The notes under the pieces were generated by a model. It searched no databases and was not told where the DNA came from. It saw nothing but the letters and a program-made list of their open reading frames with translations. A DNA stretch of 64,000 nucleotides from Streptomyces rubiginosohelvolus (GTDB lineage: Bacteria > Actinomycetota > Actinomycetes > Streptomycetales > Streptomycetaceae): assembly GCF_014649875.1 (NCBI RefSeq), contig NZ_BMTW01000008.1, forward strand, positions 82,983 to 146,982, written 5' to 3'. Each line of letters starts with the position of its first letter. Position 1 is the stretch's first letter. Position numbers and translations under genes: made by a program. Positions 32,498-41,466 of the stretch are shown in pieces.

Positions 32498-33400
32498 ATG
32501 GCTGAATTCCCGAACCTGTCCCGCCGGGGTTTCCTCAACGGAACGGCGGCCGTGGGCGGCCTCCTCGTCGTGCCCGGCCTCCTCACCGCGTGCAGCAAGA
32601 CCGACGCCGGCTCCGCGACGGGCGAGGGCGCCCTGGAGAAGCTCCGCAAGCAGGGGTTCGTGCGGGTGGCGTACGCCAACGAGGCCCCGTACGGCTACCT
32701 GGAGGGCAAAGAGCTCAAGGGCGAGGCCCCGACGCTGCACCGGGAGATCTTCAAGGCGCTCGGGGTGGACGAGCTGAAGCCGACGCTCTCCGAGTGGGAC
32801 GGGCTGATCCCGGGGCTCCAGGCGGGCAAGTACGACGTGGTCAGCGCGGGTATGGCCATCACCCCGGAGCGCTGCGGCAACGCGATCTTCTCCGAGCCGG
32901 AGTTCATCTCGCCGACCGCGCTGATGGTGAAGAAGGGCAACCCGAAGAAGCTCACCGACCTGGCCTCCGCGAAGGAGGCGGGCGTCACCATCGGCGTGAT
33001 GTCCGGTGCGGTCGAGGGCAGTTACGCCAAGGGCGCGGGCATCGCCGAGGGCAAGATCAAGACGCTGCAGAAGCCGCAGGACGGGGCGGACGCCGTCAAG
33101 GGCGGCCGGATCGACGCCTTCCTGCTCACCGGCATCTCGCTGCGCTGGCTGGCGAAGACCAACCCGGACACCGAGGTCACCGAGCCGTTCGTGCCCCAGA
33201 TCGACGGCAACGCGCAGTTCTCGCCGGGCGGCGCGGTGTTCCGCAAGGGCAACGAGGACCTGCGGGACTCCTTCAACCGTGAGCTGAAGAAGATCGTCTC
33301 CGACCGCTCGCGCTATGTGCAGCTGCTGGAGCCGTACGGCTTCGGGGAGTCGGAGATCCCGCCGGAGGACCTGAAGACGGCGGACCTGTGCAAGGGCTGA
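32498..33400 (+). CDS. ehuB: Ectoine/hydroxyectoine-binding lipoprotein EhuB
   Basis: A 300-aa extracellular amino-acid-type solute-binding protein. It has a twin-arginine-like start (LSRRGFLNGT) and lipobox VVPGLLTACS, then a family 3 binding fold (VRVAYANEAPYGY, WDGLIPGLQAGKYDVVSAGMAITPERC). Overall sequence and the following permease-permease-ATPase order match EhuB. ATG 32498 has AGGAG ten bases upstream; a TTG at 32489 is too close to that site. Ectoine/hydroxyectoine specificity is inferred from family resemblance and gene order. Confidence 0.85.
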   Translation: MAEFPNLSRRGFLNGTAAVGGLLVVPGLLTACSKTDAGSATGEGALEKLRKQGFVRVAYANEAPYGYLEGKELKGEAPTLHREIFKALGVDELKPTLSEWDGLIPGLQAGKYDVVSAGMAITPERCGNAIFSEPEFISPTALMVKKGNPKKLTDLASAKEAGVTIGVMSGAVEGSYAKGAGIAEGKIKTLQKPQDGADAVKGGRIDAFLLTGISLRWLAKTNPDTEVTEPFVPQIDGNAQFSPGGAVFRKGNEDLRDSFNRELKKIVSDRSRYVQLLEPYGFGESEIPPEDLKTADLCKG

Positions 33401-33422
33401 CGGGGCGGGCGGGCGCGCGCGC

Positions 33423-34154
33423 ATGAGCGACTTCTTCTCCCTCCTCGTCGAGGAGTTCCCCCGCGTACGGTCGGGCCTGTGGGTGACGCTCCAGGCCACG
33501 GTCCTGGGCGCGCTGCTGGCCGGGGTGCTGGCGTTCGCGCTCGGCCTGATGGCGGGCAGCCGGCTGCTCCTGGCACGCGGGGTCTCCCGGGTGGTCGTGG
33601 AGTTCTTCCGGGGCACCTCCCTCTACATCCAGCTGTTCTGGCTCTACTACGCGATGCCGCTGGTGACCGGCTACGAACTGACCCCCGTCATCTGCGGGGT
33701 GGTCGCGTTCGGCCTCAACTTCGGTGCGTACGGCGCCGAAGTGGTGCGGGGCGCCATCAACTCCGTACCGCGCGGGCAGTACGAGGCGGCGATCGCGCTC
33801 AACCTCAGCCCGGCCAGGCGGCTGTGGAAGGTGATCCTGCCGCAGGCGTGGGTGCAGATGATCCCGAGCTTCACCAACCTGCTGATCCAGCTGCTCAAGG
33901 CGACCCCGCTGCTGTGGCTGATCTCCGCCGCCGACCTGATGACGGTGGTCCAGCAGCTGCGCGACCGCACCGGTGAGACGCTCACCGCCTATCTGACCCT
34001 GCTGGCCGCCTACTTCGTGCTGGCGTACGCCCTGACGATGCTGATGAATCTGCTGGAGCGGAGCGCCAAGCGGCGGCTCGGCCTGGACACCGGCGCGAAG
34101 AGCCTGTTCAAGAGCCGCAGCGCGTCCACCGCCGCCGTGGGAGGTACCCGATGA
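33423..34154 (+). CDS. ehuC: Ehu ABC transporter permease EhuC
   Basis: A 243-aa polar amino acid permease (HisM/GlnP family) with about five membrane segments. The C-terminal EAA-like loop is GQYEAAIALNLSPARRLWKVILPQA. ELTPVICG and FGAYGAEVVRGAINSVPRG are family hallmarks. Its stop overlaps the ATG of ehuD as ATGA. The last ~20 residues are basic and Ser/Ala-rich. Confidence 0.88.
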   Translation: MSDFFSLLVEEFPRVRSGLWVTLQATVLGALLAGVLAFALGLMAGSRLLLARGVSRVVVEFFRGTSLYIQLFWLYYAMPLVTGYELTPVICGVVAFGLNFGAYGAEVVRGAINSVPRGQYEAAIALNLSPARRLWKVILPQAWVQMIPSFTNLLIQLLKATPLLWLISAADLMTVVQQLRDRTGETLTAYLTLLAAYFVLAYALTMLMNLLERSAKRRLGLDTGAKSLFKSRSASTAAVGGTR

Positions 34155-34795
34155 ACGACGGCTTCGACTGGGACGCCGCCGGCGAGTCCCTGCCGCTCCT
34201 GCTGGAGGGGTTCCGGGTCACCCTGCTCGCGACCGTCCTCGGCACCCTGGTGGCGGCCGTGCTGGGGCTGGTCGTCGCGATGGCCGGGCGGGCGCCCAGC
34301 CGGTTCGTGACCGTCCCGGTGCGCCTCGTCACGGAGTTCGTCCGCTCCACCCCGCTGCTGGTGCAACTGGTCGGAGCGGCGGCCCTGTTCAACACGGTGG
34401 AGCCGCTGTACATCGGCATCGCGGTGCTGGGGATCCACTACGCCGCGTACACCTCCGAGGTCTACCGGGCCGGGATCGACGGGGTGCCGAAGGGCCAGTG
34501 GGAGGCGTGCCGCGCGCTGTCGCTGTCGCCCCGGCGGACCTGGCAGGCCGTGATCCTGCCGCAGGCGGTGCGCAATGTGCTGCCCGCGCTCGGGAACTAC
34601 GCGATCTCGATGTTCAAGGAGACACCGTTCCTCGCCGTGATCACGGTGCAGGAGATGGTCTTCGAGGCCCGGAAGTACGGGGCCGACAACTTCGCGTACA
34701 CCGAGGTGTTCACCCTCGCCGGCCTGATCTTCCTGGTCGCGAGCTACCCCACGTCGCTGTTGATGAGAAAGCTGGAGAAGCGCCTTGGCCACTGA
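34151..34795 (+). CDS. ehuD: Ehu ABC transporter permease EhuD
   Basis: A 214-aa second permease of the same HisM/GlnP family. Motifs are RSTPLLVQLV, HYAAYTSEVYRAGIDGVPKG, and the loop QWEACRALSLSPRRTWQAVIL. Translation is coupled to ehuC by a 4-bp overlap, and it overlaps ehuA by 11 bp. It forms the heteromeric channel with EhuC. Confidence 0.88.
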   Translation: MNDGFDWDAAGESLPLLLEGFRVTLLATVLGTLVAAVLGLVVAMAGRAPSRFVTVPVRLVTEFVRSTPLLVQLVGAAALFNTVEPLYIGIAVLGIHYAAYTSEVYRAGIDGVPKGQWEACRALSLSPRRTWQAVILPQAVRNVLPALGNYAISMFKETPFLAVITVQEMVFEARKYGADNFAYTEVFTLAGLIFLVASYPTSLLMRKLEKRLGH

Positions 34796-35642
34796 ACCCC
34801 TCCCCCTGCAGAAGACGGATTCGCCCGGGCCGGCCGCCGCTCCCGAGGACGCCGTCCCCGCCGCGGCCCGCACGGGCGAGCCGCTGGTCCGGTTCGACAA
34901 GGTGGTCAAGCGCTACGGCGACCATGTGGTCCTGGACGAGCTGGACTTCACCGTGGACCGCGGCGAGCACGTCACCCTGATCGGGCCCAGCGGCTCGGGC
35001 AAGACCACGATCCTGCGGCTGCTGATGACGCTGGAGAAGGTCAGCGGCGGGGTGATCTGGGTCGACGGTTCCCCGCTGACGCACATACGCACCCCGGACG
35101 GTTCGCTGAAGCCCGCGGGCGAGAAGCAGCTGCGCGAGTCCCGGAAGAAGATCGGGATGGTCTTCCAGCAGTTCAATCTCTTCCCGAACATGAAGGTGAT
35201 CGAGAACATCACCGAGGCCCCGGTCAGCGTGCTCGGCCAGAGCCGCGAGGCGGCGGAGGCCCGGGCCCGGGAGCTGCTCGACCTGGTCGGGCTCTCGGCG
35301 AAGGTCGACGCCCACCCCTCCCAGCTCTCCGGCGGCCAGCAGCAGCGGGTGGCGATCGCGCGGGCGCTGGCGATGGAGCCGGAGATCCTGCTGCTCGACG
35401 AGGTGACCTCCGCGCTCGACCCGGAGCTGGTGGCCGGGGTGCTGGAGCTGCTCGGCGACATCGCCCGCAACACCGACATCACCATGCTCTGCGTGACCCA
35501 CGAGATGAACTTCGCCCGGGACGTGTCGGAGAAGGTCCTGATGTTCGACGCGGGACGGGTCGTGGAGTCCGGGTCCCCGGAAAAAATCTTCTCGGATCCG
35601 TCACACGAACGTACGCGCGAGTTCCTCAACGCGGTGCTGTGA
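34785..35642 (+). CDS. ehuA: Ehu ABC transporter ATP-binding protein EhuA
   Basis: A 285-aa ATPase of the polar amino acid class. Walker A is GPSGSGKTT, the Q-loop region is MVFQQFNLFPNMKV, the signature is LSGGQQQRVAIARAL, Walker B is ILLLDEVTSALD, and the H-loop is VTHEM. It begins with TTG at 34785 inside ehuD, preceded by GGAG. The ~30-residue Pro/Ala-rich N-terminal extension before the ATPase core is unusual but harmless. It is last gene of the ehuBCDA operon, followed by a hairpin. Confidence 0.92.
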   Translation: MATEPLPLQKTDSPGPAAAPEDAVPAAARTGEPLVRFDKVVKRYGDHVVLDELDFTVDRGEHVTLIGPSGSGKTTILRLLMTLEKVSGGVIWVDGSPLTHIRTPDGSLKPAGEKQLRESRKKIGMVFQQFNLFPNMKVIENITEAPVSVLGQSREAAEARARELLDLVGLSAKVDAHPSQLSGGQQQRVAIARALAMEPEILLLDEVTSALDPELVAGVLELLGDIARNTDITMLCVTHEMNFARDVSEKVLMFDAGRVVESGSPEKIFSDPSHERTREFLNAVL

Positions 35643-35686
35643 CCTCGCAGTTGAGATGCCGCCCATGACAGTGGCATATGCCAGAC

Positions 35687-35720
35687 GGGTGCGCCCCAGA
35701 TGACAGCTCCGGGGCGCCCC
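35687..35720 (+). terminator. Terminator after ehuA
   Basis: GGGTGCGCCCC pairs with GGGGCGCCCC across a 12-nt loop, 45 nt after the ehuA stop. Confidence 0.65.
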
Positions 35721-35809
35721 TACTGACTCGTCAACTGCCGCCCCGCGGGGGCCTTCCGGCGGCTATCGTGGGGCGAAAGCTTGCGGTCACAACCTGGTAG
35801 GGGGACACC

Positions 35810-36568
35810 GTGGCGTTGAAGCCCGAGCCGACGGCGCCGTTCCACTCGGTGCAGTACGCCCTGCGCGTGCTCGAATCGGTCTCCAAGCACGGCAACGGGG
35901 TGACCGATGCCCAGATCTCCCGCGAGACGGGGCTGCCGACCGGCCACCTCGCCTCCCTCCTGCTCACCCTGCGCCGCGAGGGCTATGTGGAGCAGGTCAG
36001 CGACGGCGCGTACGTCATCGGCGCGTCCCTGCTGCTGCTCGGCTCCGGGGCGGCCCGCCGCCAGGCCCTGGAGGACCGCCTCCAGCTCACCCTGTCCGAG
36101 CTGCGCGACTCCGTCGGCGCGGCCGTCTACCTCAGCCGGTATGTGGACGGCGAGGTCAGTGTGACCCAGGTCGCGGACGGACCGCTCACCCCCGCGGTCA
36201 ACGAGTGGGTGGACTTCCGCTCCTCGGCGCACGCCAGCGCGGTCGGCAAGTGTCTGCTGGCCCAGCTCGACCACGACGGGCGGCGCGACCACATCTCCCG
36301 GCACCGGACGGCCCGGCTCACCTCGCGGACGATCACCGACGAGAAGATCCTCTTCTCCCAGCTGGACGCCCAGTCCGCCACGGTCCCGGTGCTGGATCTC
36401 CAGGAGTACGCGGTGGGCACCGTCTGCGCGGCCGTGCCGCTGACGGCCGGCTCCGCCGCGGGCTGCCTCGCCCTGTCGCTGCCCATCGAGGACGCGCACC
36501 GGCTGCGGTCGGCGGCCGAGACGCTGAGCCGCCGGGCGGCGCCGGTGCTGCTGTCGCTGGCGCTGTGA
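35810..36568 (+). CDS. IclR-family transcriptional regulator
   Basis: 252 aa. The N-terminal winged HTH (VQYALRVLESVSKHGNGVTD, ISRETGLPTGHLASLLLTL) is followed by an IclR effector-binding domain (VDFRSSAHASAVGKCLLAQL, GTVCAAVPL). It begins with GTG after GGGGGA. It is downstream of the ehu operon but separated by a hairpin, so it may be expressed on its own. It is the obvious candidate regulator of ehuBCDA. The preferred target is unknown; the palindrome at 32380-32394 could be tested. Confidence 0.9.
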   Translation: MALKPEPTAPFHSVQYALRVLESVSKHGNGVTDAQISRETGLPTGHLASLLLTLRREGYVEQVSDGAYVIGASLLLLGSGAARRQALEDRLQLTLSELRDSVGAAVYLSRYVDGEVSVTQVADGPLTPAVNEWVDFRSSAHASAVGKCLLAQLDHDGRRDHISRHRTARLTSRTITDEKILFSQLDAQSATVPVLDLQEYAVGTVCAAVPLTAGSAAGCLALSLPIEDAHRLRSAAETLSRRAAPVLLSLAL

Positions 36569-36640
36569 CGGCCGGAGGGGGCTCCGGGCGGGGTGGTCAT
36601 CAGCACCCCTCCGGACCAGGTATTATTTTCGAGTCAGCAG

Positions 36641-36714
36641 GCGCCGTTAGCTCAGTTGGTTAGAGCAGCTGACTCTTAATCAGCGGGTCCGGGGTTCGAG
36701 TCCCTGACGGCGCA
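36641..36714 (+). tRNA. tRNA-Lys (CTT anticodon), copy 2
   Basis: Identical in all 74 bases to the copies at 25165 and 42958, with the same TCAGCAG leader. A TATTAT hexamer at 36621-36626 is an excellent -10 box. Confidence 0.97.
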
Positions 36715-36720
36715 CGACAC

Positions 36721-36752
36721 GGGGTGGCGGTCTTCTTCGCGAAGGCCGCCCC
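36721..36752 (+). terminator. Terminator after tRNA-Lys copy 2
   Basis: GGGGTGGCGGTCTTC pairs with GAAGGCCGCCCC (one mismatch or wobble), followed by TTCGCTTTT. Confidence 0.75.
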
Positions 36753-36773
36753 TTCGCTTTTCCGGGGTACGGC

Positions 36774-38426
36774 TCACAGTGGCGTGCCGTGCTCCTCGTA
36801 CTGTTCCAGCAGGGCCGCGAGCCCCGTCGCGTCCAGCAGCACATACGTCCCGTCGCCGTCCCGGTCCCACCAGACCGGGTCCGGGCAGCGGAAGCCCTCC
36901 CGGCGCAGCGCCACCCGGTGGATCTTGTTCGTCGCGGTGACCGGCATCCGGTCGAGGATCCGGACGAATCGGGGCGCCATCTTCGTCCCCAGGTCCGGCT
37001 GGGCGCGCAGGAACGCGGCGAAGGCCGCCGGGTCGAAGGCCGCGCCCGCCCGGAGCACCAGGGCGGCCATCACCTGGTCGCCGGTGACAGGGTCCGGGAC
37101 CGCGTGGACGGCGGCGGCCGCCGCCTCCTCCCAGCGGGCGAGGATGTTCTCGATCGTCGCGGCGGCCAGGTTCTCGCTGTCGACGCGGAGCCGGTCGTCG
37201 GTGCGGCCCGCGAAGTAGAGGAAGCCCTCGGGGTCCCGGTAGAAGAGGTCCCCGGTCCAGTACCAGCCGCGCCGGGCCCGTTCCGCGTCCGCCGCCGGGT
37301 TGCGCCAGTAGCCCTCGAAGGGCGTCGGGCCCCGGTTGACCAGCTCGCCGATGGCCTCGTCCCCGTTGAGCAGCCGCCCGCCCGGGCCGAACCGGGCCGG
37401 GGGCCGCTCCTCGCCGCTCTCCGGGTCGACGACGGCGAGATCGTCGCCCGGGGCGGCCCGGCCGATCGCGCCCCGCGGGGTGCCCGGGGTGTGCTGGATC
37501 GCCGCGCCGCCCTCGGAGGAGCCGTACCCCTCCACCAGCCGCACCCCGAACCGCTCCCGGAAGCGGGCCGCGTCCACCGCCCCGGCCTCGGTGCCGAAGC
37601 CCAGGCGCAGCGGGTGGTCCCGGTCGTCGGGGCGCTCGGGGGTGGCCAGCAGGTACTGCACGGCGCGCCCCACGTAGGTGAAGTACGTCGCGCCGTAGCC
37701 GCGTACGTCGTCGAGGAAGGCGGAGGCGGAGAAGCGGGGGCGCAGCGCTATGGCGGCCCCGGCGGCGAGGGCGGGGGCCCAGTCGGCGAGGACGGCGTTG
37801 CCGTGGAACATCGGCATGCAGATGTAGTGGGTGTCGGAAGGCCTGACGCCGAAGTGCCCGGCGAGGGAGGCGCCCGCTCCGGCGAGCCGGCCCTGGGTGC
37901 AGACCGCGGCCTTGGGCGCGCCGGTGGAGCCGGAGGTGAAGTAGAGGAGCATGCGGCTGCCGGGGCCGACCGGGGCGAGCTGGGCGTCGCCGGGGCGTGC
38001 GCCCGCGTAGGGGGCGAGCAGGGCGGCGTACGCCTCGGTGTCGGTGACCAGGACCCGTACCCCCGGCAGCTCCAGACCGTCGAGGAGCGGCAGGTGGGCG
38101 CGCTCGGTGATCAGGAGGCGGGCTTCGGTGTGCAGGATGTCGCGGGCCAGCTCGGGGCCGCGCCGGGTGGGGTTGATCCCCGCGACGGCGGCCCCGGCCA
38201 GGGCCGCCGCGCTGAGCCACAGCGGGAACTCAGGGGTGTTGTCCAGCAGGACGCCGAGGTGCGGTTCGCCGCCGCGTGGCAGCAGATCCGCGAGGAGCGC
38301 CGCCCGTGCGGCGGCGCCCTCGACCACCTGGTGATGACTGAGCACGGTGGGGCCGTGCTTCAGGGCGGGCCGGTGGTCACCCCATTGACGTCGTACGAGC
38401 TCCGCGACGGTGCCGGTACTCCTCAT
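36774..38426 (-). CDS. AMP-binding acyl-CoA synthetase (FadD/FATP-like)
   Basis: A 550-aa adenylate-forming enzyme that would activate a carboxylic acid as acyl-AMP and transfer it to CoA. The AMP signature is LLYFTSGSTGAPKAAVC. Further motifs are EGYGSSEGG, GWYWTGDLFYRDPEGFLYFAGRTDDRLRVDSENL (A8 hinge), and a C-terminal catalytic Lys in TNKIHR. No carrier-protein domain is attached, so it is not an NRPS module. Length fits fatty-acyl-CoA synthetases of the very-long-chain type. It starts with ATG at 38426 and is divergent from nothing: the upstream neighbour is the LPMO gene in the same orientation. Confidence 0.88.
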   Translation of the reverse strand: MRSTGTVAELVRRQWGDHRPALKHGPTVLSHHQVVEGAAARAALLADLLPRGGEPHLGVLLDNTPEFPLWLSAAALAGAAVAGINPTRRGPELARDILHTEARLLITERAHLPLLDGLELPGVRVLVTDTEAYAALLAPYAGARPGDAQLAPVGPGSRMLLYFTSGSTGAPKAAVCTQGRLAGAGASLAGHFGVRPSDTHYICMPMFHGNAVLADWAPALAAGAAIALRPRFSASAFLDDVRGYGATYFTYVGRAVQYLLATPERPDDRDHPLRLGFGTEAGAVDAARFRERFGVRLVEGYGSSEGGAAIQHTPGTPRGAIGRAAPGDDLAVVDPESGEERPPARFGPGGRLLNGDEAIGELVNRGPTPFEGYWRNPAADAERARRGWYWTGDLFYRDPEGFLYFAGRTDDRLRVDSENLAAATIENILARWEEAAAAAVHAVPDPVTGDQVMAALVLRAGAAFDPAAFAAFLRAQPDLGTKMAPRFVRILDRMPVTATNKIHRVALRREGFRCPDPVWWDRDGDGTYVLLDATGLAALLEQYEEHGTPL

Positions 38427-38452
38427 GGCGCCGCACGATAACTGATGAAGCG

Positions 38453-39043
38453 TCAGAACTTAACGTCGGAGCAGGCGTAGAACGCGTTGGTGGTGTCCGC
38501 GACGTTCCACACGGCGAGGATGATGTGCTTGCCGGTCTTCTGGGTGGGGATCGTGCCCTGGTGGGTCAGGGTGGCCGGCGGCTGCTGGTTGCCGTAGGGC
38601 ACGGTCATGAAGGGCTGCGATTCGAGTGCGGCCCGGGTGAGCGGCTTGGTGGAGTCCCAGCCGTTCTTGGTGATGTAGTAGCGGAAGTCGCTGGTGGAGT
38701 GGCGGGCGGTGAACTGCCAGCGGAAGCTGTAGCCCTGTCCGCCGGTGACCTGCGTGGCGGGCCAGTTGCCCCCTCTGGGGTCGTCGAGCTGGGCGAACTG
38801 CCCGTTGCCGCCGGAGCAGATCTTGCCGTCCGCCGGTCCTGCCGCCGGGAAGCCCTTGGGGCCCTCGACGCTCTGCGGCTCCCACTGGATGTTGCCGCAG
38901 CCGGTCACCGTGCCGTTGGCACAGAGCTTCTGACGGCTGATCGGGGAGTCCGTGTAGCCGTGGCTGCTGGCGGTGTTGGTCGCGAGCACCGAAACGCCCG
39001 CTATCGCCAGGCCGATCACGGCCGCGCTTGCCTTTTTCCGCAT
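38453..39043 (-). CDS. AA10 lytic polysaccharide monooxygenase (LpmP-type)
   Basis: A 196-aa secreted copper enzyme. The signal peptide (MRKKASAAVIGLAIAGVSVL) ends so that the mature protein begins HGYTDSP with His28 as the first histidine-brace ligand. The second His is in TARHSTSD (His115). Four or more Cys form disulfides, and WNVADTTNAFYAC is the typical C-terminus. It is a single-domain AA10 with no chitin-binding module. It oxidatively cleaves chitin or cellulose. In S. coelicolor the orthologue beside cslA/glxA (SCO2833, LpmP) takes part in tip glycan deposition. AGGAG precedes the ATG. Confidence 0.92.
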   Translation of the reverse strand: MRKKASAAVIGLAIAGVSVLATNTASSHGYTDSPISRQKLCANGTVTGCGNIQWEPQSVEGPKGFPAAGPADGKICSGGNGQFAQLDDPRGGNWPATQVTGGQGYSFRWQFTARHSTSDFRYYITKNGWDSTKPLTRAALESQPFMTVPYGNQQPPATLTHQGTIPTQKTGKHIILAVWNVADTTNAFYACSDVKF

Positions 39044-39245
39044 GGGCTTTCGCTCCTCTAGAACGTGGGGGAGGTTCCATGAGCATTGCTCGACTGCTGC
39101 GCGCTTGGTACGGAGTGCTGTGCGTGACGCGGTGCTGCGGTCTAGACCAAGTCTTAGATTATTGACGCGACGTGAACATGTCCAGACCAATGAGCGTCGT
39201 ATTCCGGCGGCCCTCCCGGGCCGCCCCGGAACCTCCCCCCGACCC

Positions 39246-41423
39246 TCAGGCCCCGTCCCCTCCCCCGCTGCGACCGGTGTAGAAGGCAACCGTCAAGTCC
39301 TTGACGAGCGCCTTGCGTTCGTAGTCGTCGAGCTCGACGATGCCGCGCGTGGTGAGCCGGTTGACGGTGTCGTCGACCGCGTCCACCACGGAGGTGAGCA
39401 CGCTGTCGCGGTGCTTGGAGTCGATCGCGGCGATCCGCCGCCGCTGCATGGCCGCGGCGACCTCGGGGGCGTACTCGATGCCGGTCGGCTGCGCGGAGTA
39501 CACCTCGACGCCGACCGGTTCGCAGTCCGCCTTCAGCATCCGGGTCAGGGCGTCGCCGACCGCCTCCGCGTCGCGCAGGGTCGGGGCGTCCTCGTGGAAC
39601 GCGTCGGCGGGCAACTGCGAGAGGACCCGGGCCATCGCGGCCTCGACCTGGGCGCTGAGGTACGCCTCGTGGTCCTCGATGCCGAGGACGGCCCGGACGG
39701 TGTCCTTGATCCGCCACACCACGAGGACGACCACGCGCAGGGCGGTGCCGTTCGCGTCGACGGCGGGCAGCGGTTCGCTGCGCCAGTGCCGCAGGCGTAC
39801 GTCGACGCGGCGGCGCAGCAGGAGGGGTGAGACCCAGACGAGGCCGGTGCGGCGGACGCTGCCCCGGTAGTCGCCGAACAGCGTCAGCACCCACGCGTAT
39901 CCGACCCGGCCCCGGCCGAGGCCGCCGAGCGCGAGGAGCACGACGGTGGCGAGGAGGGCGAGGGCGGCCCAGGCGCCGACGCCGATGCCGAGGTCGGGCC
40001 GCGGCGTGAGGCCGACGGCGCTCTGCCAGCCGGCGGGCAGCACGCCGCGCCACCACAGGACGGCCAGGGCGCCCGCGGTTCCGGCCGCCCCGGCGAGGAG
40101 GGCGGCGTAACCGGAGAGGGCGGGCCCGGGCCTCTCGGCGAGGCGAGGGTCGGCGACCGGGGCGGGCCGGGTCGACGGCCGCACCCGCGTCTGCGGCGAA
40201 CGCGGCACGGGGGGCCGCCGGGTGGCGGGCGCACGGTCCCCGCCGGGCCGGTGGACGACGGCCCCGGGCCCGGGCAGCGCCGCCGCGCCGTCGGCCGGCT
40301 CCTGGTCGTCCCGGAAGAGGAGGTGTACGGGGATGGAGGCGGTGGTCTCGTTGGCGATGACGGAGTGGCGGCGGCCGGGGTTCGGGGACGTCGCGGTGGT
40401 CGCGGTCGCCGAGGCGGTGGCGACCGGGGCGGCTGCGGGCGCGGGGACGGAGAAGGTGGCCGAGGCGGCACGGTCGCCGGGGGCGAGGTCGAGAACGAGA
40501 TCCAGCTCGGTGTCGGGCCCTGCGTCGCCCCGGCTTTCACGCTTGGGGCTTTCGGGCTCGGCCCCGTAGGAGGGATGCGGGGTCCACTCCGCCGAGGGTT
40601 CCGTCCTCAAACGCCGGACGGGCTTGAGATGGAGGTTCCCGTCGAGGGGGGCGGGGCGACCACCATCAGCGGCGGGGCGCATGGAAGTGGAGCCCGGGCC
40701 GTCGGGGGCGGTACGGGCAGAGGCGGGGGCGGGTCGGTCGGCGCCGGGGCGCTCGGAGATGGGGGTGGGCCCGTTGGCGGCGGGGCCACCAGAGACGGGA
40801 CCACGGCCATCAGCGCCGGGGCGCTCAGAGGCAGGGGCGGACCCCTCAGCAGCCGTGCGCCCGGGAGTGGAGGCCGCCGGGCGGTCGGCGGCCGGGCCCT
40901 CCGGGGGAAGGAGGTCGGAAGCGGGCCGGTCCGGGGTCGGCCCCAGGTGCAGGCTCACGGCCGGGGACTCCGGGGTGACGGTCCGGGGCGGGGTGGACGG
41001 GGCCTTGTCGCCCCCGGGGGGCGACGCCTTGCCACCCCCCGGCACTCGCTCAGGCTCGCCTCCCGGCATCCGAGCAGGCTCACTCTCCGGCCCGCGCGCA
41101 GGCTTGCCCTCCTGCCCGCGCGCAGGCTCGGCGTCCGGCGGCGGGGTCCGGTCGGCCACCGGGCGGAACAGCGGCGGCGGGGTGCCGCCCGCGCCACCCC
41201 TCTCCGGTGCGGGCACGGGCTCCGGCGTCCCGTCACCCACCGGGCGGAACAGCGGCGGCCGAGTGCTGCCCCCGCCACCCCCGGGCTCGGCATCCCGCCG
41301 TGGCGGCACCGGGCCGAACAGCGGCGGTGGCGTTCCCCTGCCCGGTGGGGCGAAGAGGGACGGGGGGAGCTGGTCGTCCAGGTTGTCCGGGGTGTGGGGG
41401 GTCTGGTCGTTGTCGGTGGTCAC
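39246..41423 (-). CDS. SPFH/Band-7 membrane protein with long proline-rich N-terminus
   Basis: 725 aa. Residues 1 to about 440 are low complexity (Pro/Gly/Ala/Arg), including four PPLFxPV-like repeats near the N-terminus. Two membrane helices follow (about 475-500 and 520-545), and then an SPFH/prohibitin domain (GLVWVSPLLLRRRVDVRLRH, VLVVWRIKDTVRAVLGIEDHEAYL). The C-terminal helix is charged. Family members scaffold membrane microdomains. GTG 41423 is preferred over an ATG at 41519. A dispersed repeat lies within the coding sequence (40597-40624) and is translated as the KPVRRLRTEP stretch. Confidence 0.82.
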   Translation of the reverse strand: MTTDNDQTPHTPDNLDDQLPPSLFAPPGRGTPPPLFGPVPPRRDAEPGGGGGSTRPPLFRPVGDGTPEPVPAPERGGAGGTPPPLFRPVADRTPPPDAEPARGQEGKPARGPESEPARMPGGEPERVPGGGKASPPGGDKAPSTPPRTVTPESPAVSLHLGPTPDRPASDLLPPEGPAADRPAASTPGRTAAEGSAPASERPGADGRGPVSGGPAANGPTPISERPGADRPAPASARTAPDGPGSTSMRPAADGGRPAPLDGNLHLKPVRRLRTEPSAEWTPHPSYGAEPESPKRESRGDAGPDTELDLVLDLAPGDRAASATFSVPAPAAAPVATASATATTATSPNPGRRHSVIANETTASIPVHLLFRDDQEPADGAAALPGPGAVVHRPGGDRAPATRRPPVPRSPQTRVRPSTRPAPVADPRLAERPGPALSGYAALLAGAAGTAGALAVLWWRGVLPAGWQSAVGLTPRPDLGIGVGAWAALALLATVVLLALGGLGRGRVGYAWVLTLFGDYRGSVRRTGLVWVSPLLLRRRVDVRLRHWRSEPLPAVDANGTALRVVVLVVWRIKDTVRAVLGIEDHEAYLSAQVEAAMARVLSQLPADAFHEDAPTLRDAEAVGDALTRMLKADCEPVGVEVYSAQPTGIEYAPEVAAAMQRRRIAAIDSKHRDSVLTSVVDAVDDTVNRLTTRGIVELDDYERKALVKDLTVAFYTGRSGGGDGA
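40597..40624 (-). repeat. Dispersed repeat copy 4, inside the SPFH coding sequence
   Basis: 28 bases identical to the reverse complement of the element at 17624-17653. The open reading frame continues through it. Confidence 0.88.
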
Positions 41424-41466
41424 CGGTTCCCTGTTCCTTTCCGTTCCGTCACGTCGTGTGCGTCCG

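Noticed and set aside
36774..38426. NRPS/PKS loading enzyme of a biosynthetic cluster
   Set aside because: The AMP-binding enzyme stands alone, without carrier, condensation or tailoring genes nearby. It fits an acyl-CoA synthetase.
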